Origin: Rhodocyclaceae bacterium | Lineage (GTDB): Bacteria; Pseudomonadota; Gammaproteobacteria; Burkholderiales; Rhodocyclaceae | Assembly: GCA_020445765.1 (NCBI GenBank) | Contig: JAGRFY010000046.1 | Span: 32,875-96,874 of the forward strand | DNA length: 64,000 bases | Direction of reading: 5' to 3' | Shown: one piece after another, positions 35,600 through 41,884 of the stretch | Layout of the letters: every line of letters starts with the position of its first letter | Position numbering within the stretch: position 1 is the first letter of the stretch | Position numbers and translations under genes: made by a program | The notes under the pieces: model-generated | Database searches by the model: none | Told to the model about the DNA's origin: nothing | What the model saw: only the letters and a program-made list of their open reading frames with translations

Positions 35600-36266
35600 A
35601 GAATGGTCTGACGACGAACTTCGTGCCGCAGTCCACGCCTACGTCGAAATGCAGCGCAATGAGCGCACAGGTACCCCTTTTACCAAAAAGAGCTTCTACA
35701 CACGCCTTTCCAAGCAGTTCGGCCGCTCCGAGAAATCGTTCGAGTTCAGGATGCAGAACATCTCCTACGTTCTCTCTGTACTCGGTCGCGACTGGATCAC
35801 CGGCTTGAAGCCAATGCGCAATGTCGGCGCAAAGAATGCTGCGAAGATCGAGGCGATTTTCACCGAGTTAGAGGGTCGCAAGGCGGTCCCGGTCGCGGCA
35901 TTCGAGATTGACGCCCACGAAGCTAAAAAAAGGCGCCTTGCGCGCCCCACTGGCACTCGCAAGCCGTCATCCACGACCGCAGAGATCACCCAGCATCAGC
36001 GCGACCCAGCGGTCAAAGCCTGGGTGATGCAGCAGGCAACTGGCAACTGCGAGTGCTGTAATCAGCCAGCGCCCTTCAACGGCGCGGACGGGTCGCCCTT
36101 CCTTGAAGTTCACCACGTCCGCCACCTGGCCGATGGCGGATCGGATACTGTCGAGAACGCCGTGGCGCTGTGTCCAAACTGCCATCGCGAGTTGCACTAC
36201 GGTCAGGGCGCCAAGGCCCTGGTGAGTAGCCTGTACGATCGGGTTGGCCGCTTGGTGCGGGAGTAG
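35592..36266 (+). CDS. HNH endonuclease with McrA-like N-terminal head domain
   Basis: A 224-residue protein. Residues 3-95 (WSDDELRAAVHAYVEMQRNERTG..SFEFRMQNISYVLSVLGRDWITGLKPMRNVG) match the head domain found in many restriction-type HNH proteins. Residues 150-210 are an HNH nuclease with CECC, EVHHVRHLADGG and CPNCH. Such proteins typically cut modified or foreign DNA. It is the last gene before attR, a common cargo slot in mobile elements, and is coupled to the HEPN-like gene. Confidence 0.75.
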   Translation: MDEEWSDDELRAAVHAYVEMQRNERTGTPFTKKSFYTRLSKQFGRSEKSFEFRMQNISYVLSVLGRDWITGLKPMRNVGAKNAAKIEAIFTELEGRKAVPVAAFEIDAHEAKKRRLARPTGTRKPSSTTAEITQHQRDPAVKAWVMQQATGNCECCNQPAPFNGADGSPFLEVHHVRHLADGGSDTVENAVALCPNCHRELHYGQGAKALVSSLYDRVGRLVRE

Positions 36267-36312
36267 CGGCACGACGGTTGACGCCTCGCACGACCTCCAG
36301 CAGACTGGTCCG

Positions 36313-36336
36313 GGTGCCATACATGGGTGCCATACA
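36313..36336. repeat. two direct repeats inside the right end (probable integrase arm sites)
   Basis: GGTGCCATACA at 36313-36323 and 36326-36336, identical in sequence and 13-base period to the pair at the left end. Confidence 0.65.
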
Positions 36337-36405
36337 TCCGAACAATCCCGGACACCGGCAGCGTTCAGGATCAACTGGTTACGCAAGACGATGGTGGTGA
36401 TTCTA

Positions 36406-36423
36406 GATTCCGCCCATCACCAC
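36406..36423. repeat. attR core of the integrated element
   Basis: Exact copy of the 18-base tRNA-Met 3' end sequence GATTCCGCCCATCACCAC found at 17379-17396. The tRNA 5' part is absent here, so this is the duplicated end made by integration. Confidence 0.85.
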
Positions 36424-36432
36424 CAGTTTCAA

Positions 36433-36467
36433 AAAAAGCCGCTGGTCCGCCAGGGTCGGCGGCTTTT
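36433..36467 (+). terminator. original tRNA-Met terminator, displaced by integration
   Basis: An A-rich start, GCCGC-TGG stem strands pairing with CCA and GGCGGC, and a T run. It lies just outside attR, where the chromosomal terminator of the tRNA would be carried. Confidence 0.65.
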
Positions 36468-36816
36468 TGCATCACGTCGATGCGGGCAGCAGCGCCTGCT
36501 CTTGGCAAGTCCGCGATTGGCTCGGCTTGCAGCGAAAGCCCGGCAGTCCGAGCCATTAGCACCGTACCCGCTGCAAGCACCGTGATTCGTGACAAGCCGA
36601 CGGACTTCGCGTCCTGCACACTGCCCGCGCAGGTGCGAGACCGATCGTGACGACTCGGGGCGTCGGCCCTCAGCCGGCTCGGATGGCTGCACGATCGGGC
36701 GTTTGCGCGGTCCACGGTATCGTCATGCGGTTCGAAGTCCCGGTCGAGGCATTGCCGGTTCCCACGGCGCGGCGTCGTCGAGGCCATGAAGCTGCGGTTC
36801 TCATAAGGTCATCCAT

Positions 36817-37227
36817 GTGATCAAACGACGTCTCGATCCGGACAAGTTGTTCTCGGTCGGCGACCCTGAACTGGACCGGCAGCACCGCGAATTGCTCAAA
36901 CTCGGCCAGCGCGCCGTGTCCGAACTCGGCGAGCGGCTCGATCGGGAGGCGCACAAGCTCCTCGACGAACTGGTTCGAACCATCGAACACCACTTTGCAG
37001 CGGAAGAACGCAAGCTGGCGGCGGTCGGCTACCCCGACCTGGAACACCACAGGGAATTGCATTTCGAAGTCCGCGAGAAGCTCGCCGAACTCCTGCTCGA
37101 CGCGACCAGCGGGAAGTGCGCGCCGGTGGACATCGCGCAGTTCGTCCTCGACTGGGTCGAAAACCACGTCGTCACGGCCGACAAACCGTTCAGCAATTAC
37201 CTGTCCAGCGCGAAAAGAGCCGACTGA
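36817..37227 (+). CDS. bacteriohemerythrin
   Basis: A 136-residue O2-binding di-iron protein. All seven usual iron ligands can be placed: His23 (in DRQHREL), His59 and Glu63 (HFAAEE), His78 and His82 (HRELH), His117 and Asp122 (WVENHVVTAD). It starts at a GTG after AAGG. Single-domain forms are thought to store or deliver O2 or act in O2 sensing. It lies just outside the integrated element; a second hemerythrin domain occurs in the diguanylate cyclase at 47.5 kb. Confidence 0.9.
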   Translation: MIKRRLDPDKLFSVGDPELDRQHRELLKLGQRAVSELGERLDREAHKLLDELVRTIEHHFAAEERKLAAVGYPDLEHHRELHFEVREKLAELLLDATSGKCAPVDIAQFVLDWVENHVVTADKPFSNYLSSAKRAD

Positions 37228-37373
37228 AGCGCGGCTTGGTCATCACTGACTCGCCAGCAGCAGGCTTGCTGAAATCACGAAATGCCGACGGCGACGAACC
37301 GCGAACGACGCCACCGCGGGACAGATCGGGGATCGAAACCGGCGAACGGCAATTCCCGCCGATGACATCCGCC

Positions 37374-38393
37374 CTACCTCGCATGCAGCACGCACCATTC
37401 GCCCGCGCCCGGCTGCGGCGTCGCCAGCCACTCCCCGATGAAGTGGATCTGGTTGCGGTCGTGCAGGATCGGCGTGTGGCCGGTGTCCGGCACATGCATC
37501 AGCTGCAGCTCGCGCCCCTTCCCCATCCGCGCCAGCGTCGCCGGCAGCAGCGCGTCCGATTGCAGGCCGTGGATCACCAGCACCGGACAGCGCACGCGCT
37601 GCCAATCGGACCACTGGTCGAGGTTCGCGCCAGCGTCGCTTCGGTAGGCCTGCAGGGCGCGCACGTCGTGGCGGTATACCCGCCCGCCGTCGGCCTCGGA
37701 CCAGCGGGTCTGGTGGTAGCTCAGGTGGAAGCGTACGTCGTCGCTGGCCGGTCCGAAGTTGCGCTGGGCGGCGCCGATCCTGCGCATCAGGTCGGCCGGA
37801 TCGCGAAAGACGTAGTGTCGCGCCAGTGCCTGGGCACGCCTCGTGCGACGGCTTTTCGGGACGTACGGCCCGATGTCGTTGAGGATCAGCCGCCGCACCC
37901 GTCGCGGGTAGCGAGCGGCCAGCGCGATGCCGGCGCTGCCGCCGAGCGAGGATCCCAGCACCGTGACCGGGGCGCCGCCGAGGTGTTCGATCAGTTGCCG
38001 CAATTGCTCGACGTGGGATGCCAGCGAGTAATCGCCCTCGTCCACCAGCCAGCCGGAGGCACCACGGCCAGCCCAGTCCATGCAGATCACGTGGAAGCGA
38101 TCGCGCAACGCGTCGGCCAGGTAGGCGAAGCGCATGGCGCTGTTGGCGACGCCACCGCAGCAGACCAAGCGCGGCGCCCCGCGCGTCCCCCATTCGGAAT
38201 AGGCGATGCGAACCCGATAGGCCCGTCGCATCCGGCGCGGCGTACCCGTTTGGAGCCGGGTCGGGTGCTCGTATTCGAAATGGCCGGCGAGGTAGTGGCC
38301 GTCGAAGCGCGCCGCGGTGGCCTCGGCCTGACGCAGGTAGTCGTACCAGTTGCGCAGTTGCAGCGGCCCTGCGTGACCGCTGCGGGCGTTCAC
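37374..38393 (-). CDS. alpha/beta hydrolase
   Basis: A 339-residue alpha/beta-hydrolase-fold protein. The nucleophile elbow is GSSLGGSAG, the oxyanion region is near CCGGVANS, an acidic residue lies in LVIHGLQSDALLP, and the catalytic-type His is in PDTGHTPILHD. It has no signal peptide. The substrate is unknown; esterases and C-C hydrolases share this plan. It begins at a GTG overlapping the kinase stop (GTGA), so it is the last gene of the four-gene operon. The open frame extends far upstream, but that part is antisense-like noise in the kinase gene. Confidence 0.8.
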   Translation of the reverse strand: MNARSGHAGPLQLRNWYDYLRQAEATAARFDGHYLAGHFEYEHPTRLQTGTPRRMRRAYRVRIAYSEWGTRGAPRLVCCGGVANSAMRFAYLADALRDRFHVICMDWAGRGASGWLVDEGDYSLASHVEQLRQLIEHLGGAPVTVLGSSLGGSAGIALAARYPRRVRRLILNDIGPYVPKSRRTRRAQALARHYVFRDPADLMRRIGAAQRNFGPASDDVRFHLSYHQTRWSEADGGRVYRHDVRALQAYRSDAGANLDQWSDWQRVRCPVLVIHGLQSDALLPATLARMGKGRELQLMHVPDTGHTPILHDRNQIHFIGEWLATPQPGAGEWCVLHAR

Positions 38394-40846
38394 CCGACGC
38401 CCCCGCGGCTTCTGACGCGCTCGCGCTCGCGCTGACGCAGGACGTCGACCATGACGTTGAAGGTGCGTGCAAGCTGGCCGAGTTCGTCGCGGCCGCTGGC
38501 GCGCACGGTAGCGGCCGAATAGTCGCCGCCGCGCAGGGCGTCGGCGGCTTCGGTCAGCGCCAGGATCGGTCGCGACAGCGAGCGCGCGAAATACATCGCC
38601 ACCAGCACGAACAGCATGCCGACGACGACGACGCTGGCGAGCACGTTGGAGAACAGCTGGTCGAGCGGCGACTCGAAGTAGGCACGCGGCTCGGTGACGC
38701 CGACCACCCAGTCGTGGCCGGCGACTGGCGCGTAGCCGGCGATCTCGGCGAGCCCGCTGACACTCGAGCGATAGCCGATACTGCCCGGTGCGCGGGCGCC
38801 GGCCATGGCCGATGCCAGCGTCGGCATGCCGAGGTCGTCGATGCGATCGCGGCGGAAGCGACGATCGGCAAGGATCGCGGCGAGCACGTCCGGCGCGAGT
38901 GGCTGCAGGCTGTGATAGAGCAGGCTGCGGTCGTGGTGGTAGAGGACGACGCCGTCGCCGTCCACGAGCAGCGGTTCGCGCCCGCCTTGCTGCCGCCCAC
39001 GCTCGAGGATCGCATCGACGACTTCTCCCTTGACCCTCAGTACGATCGCGCCGACGACGTCGCCGCCGGCATTGCGGGCCGGTTCGGCGAAGAATATTCC
39101 CGGTTCGCCGGCGACGGCGCCGACGATGATGCCGCTGACGTAGGACTCGCCGGCGATCGCCCGCTGGAAATAGTCGCGGAACGCGAAATTCCTGCCGACC
39201 ACGGCGGGATCGCTCGACAGCACGATGGTGCCGTCGCGATCGTAGGCCATCGCCAGTTGCACGTCCGGATTGGCCTTGGCCAGGTCGTCCAGCCGGGCCT
39301 GGGCGCGGCCGTCCGGCTGGCGTCGGGCCGACGGTCGCTCGAGATGGCCGACCAGGGCCTCGTCCGATGCCAGGTAGCGCGACAGCTTGCGGTTGTCGGA
39401 CAGCAACTGCGCGACCCGCGCCGCGAGGCTGTCGGCCAGTTGCATCAGGTTGCGCAGTTCGCCTGCGCTGACCCGCTCGGTGCTCGCGGTCAGGTTGTAC
39501 TGGGCGGTGATCAGCATCGGTGCAAGCGCTGCGAACACCATCGCCACCGTCATCTTCAGCGACAGCGGCCAGCTGCCCGGATGCAGCAGGCGGCGGCAGC
39601 CGTCTGCCAGTCGGCTGGCCAGCGATCGACGACGCTGCAGGCCACGCGCCGGCTCGTCGCCGGCCGCCAGTGCGTCCGGCAGCGCCATCGCCGCCGGATC
39701 CGCCGCGAACAGCGCACGACGGAAGTCGTCCACGCTTTGCGGGCGATCGGGCGGGTGCGGTGCGAGCGCCCAGTCGATCGCCCGCAGCAGTTCCGCACTG
39801 TAGCGCGCGGCACCACGCTCGGCGGCCGCCGCCATCGGATCGCTCACGCCGGCACGCAGTGGTGCGTCCGGTGGCTTGTCGCCGAACAGCATCCAGTACA
39901 GGGTCGCGCCCAGCGCGTAGATGTCGGTCCATGGTCCCTGGCTGCCGCTGCCGTACTGCTCGATCGGGCCATAGCCGGGGGTAACCATCGTCATTTCCCC
40001 TTCACGGCCGCCGGTGGGTCCGGCCGAGCCGAAATCGAGCAGTACCAGCGAACCGTCGGCGGCGCGCACCGAGATGTTGTCGGGCTTGATGTCGCGGTGC
40101 ATGAAGCCGGCACGGTGCACGGTCTCCAGGCCGTGCAGCAGCGGCGCCAGCAGGTCCAGCAGATCGCGCTCGCTGACGCCGCCGCTGTCCGGCCACCATT
40201 GGCGCAAGGACTTGCCGCGCTCGTACTCGAGCACCATGTAGGCCGTGTTGTTGGCCTCGAAGAAGCGGGCCACGCGCACGATGTGGGGGTGGCGGAAGGC
40301 GGCCAGCGTGCGGGCCTCCACCAGGAAGTTCTCGAGTCCCCGCAGATAGAGGTCGAGACGGCGGGCACCGCGGGCGCTGATGCGCTGGTCCTCGAGACGA
40401 TAGGCGATCTGCGACGGCAGGTACTCCTTGATGGCCACCCGCGCATGCAGGTGGATGTCCGAGGCCAGGTAGGTGACGCCGAAGCCACCCTGCCCGAGGA
40501 CCCGCTCGATGCGGTACTCATGCAGCCGGTATCCGGTCGGCAGGGTCTCGCTGGCGGCCGGTGCAGCGCTGATCAGGTCCGCACTCGGCCTCGTCTCGGG
40601 CAGTGGCAGCACCACCGTCTGCTGGTCGTCGGCGAAGCCGGCGGAGCGCGCCGGGGACATCAACGGGGCGAGCCGCGCCATCACCCGCGTGCGTTCGTCG
40701 TCTTCGCGCCCGGGCGTCGCCACCCGCCGGGTGGCCCGTGGCAGCACGCGGGTCGCGTCAGGGTCGCCGAGGACGACCGTCGCGTCGTCGTCCGCCACCG
40801 CGGCGCCGTCTGCACGCCCCCGGGCGCCGGCTGCAAGGCCGTTCAT
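38390..40846 (-). CDS. Ser/Thr protein kinase fused to a Cache-like sensor and HAMP domain
   Basis: An 818-residue membrane protein. A disordered N-terminus (1-105) precedes a complete Hanks-type kinase domain (about 110-380): GQGGFG, VAIK (Lys140), HRDIKPDN (Asp252), DFGSA (Asp271). A transmembrane helix follows near 428-448. The periplasmic part (about 450-730) looks like a double Cache sensor, with DRDGTIVLSSDPAVVGRNFAFRDYFQRA. A second helix (734-754) and a HAMP domain (755-805) end the protein. HAMP at the very C-terminus without an output domain, and a kinase before the sensor, are unusual. It overlaps both neighbours by 4 bases. Confidence 0.88.
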   Translation of the reverse strand: MNGLAAGARGRADGAAVADDDATVVLGDPDATRVLPRATRRVATPGREDDERTRVMARLAPLMSPARSAGFADDQQTVVLPLPETRPSADLISAAPAASETLPTGYRLHEYRIERVLGQGGFGVTYLASDIHLHARVAIKEYLPSQIAYRLEDQRISARGARRLDLYLRGLENFLVEARTLAAFRHPHIVRVARFFEANNTAYMVLEYERGKSLRQWWPDSGGVSERDLLDLLAPLLHGLETVHRAGFMHRDIKPDNISVRAADGSLVLLDFGSAGPTGGREGEMTMVTPGYGPIEQYGSGSQGPWTDIYALGATLYWMLFGDKPPDAPLRAGVSDPMAAAAERGAARYSAELLRAIDWALAPHPPDRPQSVDDFRRALFAADPAAMALPDALAAGDEPARGLQRRRSLASRLADGCRRLLHPGSWPLSLKMTVAMVFAALAPMLITAQYNLTASTERVSAGELRNLMQLADSLAARVAQLLSDNRKLSRYLASDEALVGHLERPSARRQPDGRAQARLDDLAKANPDVQLAMAYDRDGTIVLSSDPAVVGRNFAFRDYFQRAIAGESYVSGIIVGAVAGEPGIFFAEPARNAGGDVVGAIVLRVKGEVVDAILERGRQQGGREPLLVDGDGVVLYHHDRSLLYHSLQPLAPDVLAAILADRRFRRDRIDDLGMPTLASAMAGARAPGSIGYRSSVSGLAEIAGYAPVAGHDWVVGVTEPRAYFESPLDQLFSNVLASVVVVGMLFVLVAMYFARSLSRPILALTEAADALRGGDYSAATVRASGRDELGQLARTFNVMVDVLRQRERERVRSRGGVG

Positions 40847-41868
40847 CGTGTCCCTCCGTCAGTGTCGATCAGTTCGGCGTAGTCGAACATCGCCAGTGGC
40901 GGCGGCAGTCCCAGCCGACGCGCCACCGCAAGATTCACCGGCAGCGAGAAGCGTGTCAGCGTCTCCACCGGGATGCTCGCCGGCGAACGCCCGTGGATCA
41001 GGATCTGCTCGGCCTTGAACGCGGTGAATTGGCCGACGCTCTCGTAGCCCGACACCACCCCGGTCAGCGCGCCGGCGCGCACCAGCGCCTCGGTCGACGC
41101 AAAGGTCGGCAGGCCGACTTCGGTCGCTCGCGCCAGGATGCGCGGCGCGATCGTGGTCAGGAACGAATCCGGCGGCAGGTAGAGCCACTCGGCACCGCCC
41201 TGTTGCAGCGCGTCGACCAGATGCTCCGCGCCGGCGCCATCGGGGCGACCGGCGCCATCCAGCGGGAAAGGGCGCATCAGTACCTCGAAGCGGCTCCGTC
41301 GCCCGAGCGCCTCGATGCCAGCGACGACCAGTCGCGAATTCTGCTCGGAAGGCGAATAGATCAATCCGAGCCGCTCGAAGCTGCGGTAACTCGACATCGC
41401 GCGGATCTGCGCATCGAGCGGCGCCATGTGGGTGACGCCGGTGAGCGCGCGTGCCGGCGACGCCATCGACGGCACCAGGCGTGCCCCGACCGGGTCGGCG
41501 ACAAGCGTGAACACTGCCGGCACATCGGTCAGGTGGCGCGCCGGGTCGATGCCGTCGTAGGGGCCCAGCACGCCGAGACTGACCGTCGTGCCCCAGGTGT
41601 AGACCAGGTCCGGGCGTTCGCTGCGGATCGCCTCGACGATCGCCGGCAAGCGTGCCTTGTCGCGCGCGATGTCATGCCAACGGATATCCGCCGGCACGCG
41701 CCGGGCGGCAAGGTAGGCCTCGAAGCCGTCTTCCACCCGGGTGCGGCCGCGATAGGTCACCGCGCAGATGGTCAGTCGTCGCTGCGGCCGGGTAGCGGCA
41801 AGCGCCGGCCACGCCATCGCGGCGGTGGCGGCCAGGATCAGTCGTCTGCGCGTCGTCATCGATCGCAT
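40843..41868 (-). CDS. ABC transporter substrate-binding protein (TrpX-like, PF04392 type)
   Basis: A 341-residue exported protein with a Tat/Sec-like signal (TTRRRLILAATAAMAWPALA). Two Rossmann-like lobes follow, with PDLVYTWGTTVSLGVLG, LGLIYSPSEQNSRLVVAGIEA and LPTFASTEALVRAGALTGVVSGYESVG, as in the PF04392 periplasmic binding family. No ABC permease or ATPase lies near, so it may act as a ligand-binding partner of the kinase or MFS sensor rather than in transport (inference). The ATG at 41859 is an alternative start. Confidence 0.8.
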   Translation of the reverse strand: MRSMTTRRRLILAATAAMAWPALAATRPQRRLTICAVTYRGRTRVEDGFEAYLAARRVPADIRWHDIARDKARLPAIVEAIRSERPDLVYTWGTTVSLGVLGPYDGIDPARHLTDVPAVFTLVADPVGARLVPSMASPARALTGVTHMAPLDAQIRAMSSYRSFERLGLIYSPSEQNSRLVVAGIEALGRRSRFEVLMRPFPLDGAGRPDGAGAEHLVDALQQGGAEWLYLPPDSFLTTIAPRILARATEVGLPTFASTEALVRAGALTGVVSGYESVGQFTAFKAEQILIHGRSPASIPVETLTRFSLPVNLAVARRLGLPPPLAMFDYAELIDTDGGTR

Positions 41869-41884
41869 CTCCGGCTCCAGGCCT

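Larger units (their letters stand above)
17379..36423. mobile_element. integrated phage-derived element in tRNA-Met (about 19 kb)
   Basis: Bounded by identical 18-bp repeats, with a tyrosine integrase just inside the left end. All its recognised genes are on the plus strand. Modules in order: integrase; HNH and terminase; HK97-type head; connectors; tail tube, chaperones and tape measure; one gpM-like tail protein; a long gene-poor stretch; operator/promoter region; DNA-binding and replication-like genes; Xre regulator; probable defence cargo; attR. I find no tail-tip, central fibre, receptor-binding, holin or endolysin gene. It is either a prophage that has lost its distal tail and lysis genes or a satellite that borrows them. 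Confidence 0.85.
36267..36816. other. right end of the element and flanking chromosome, no gene
   Basis: Holds the right arm repeats, attR and the displaced tRNA terminator, then about 350 bases of chromosomal DNA before the hemerythrin gene. Open frames here are noise-like. A 9-bp inverted repeat, TGGTGGTGA (36392-36400) and TCACCACCA (36417-36425), straddles attR. Confidence 0.6.

Noticed and set aside
38394-39932. Upstream extension of the alpha/beta hydrolase frame to 852 residues
   Set aside because: The extra part is Arg/Ala-rich and lies within the kinase gene in another frame; the kinase has all its motifs.
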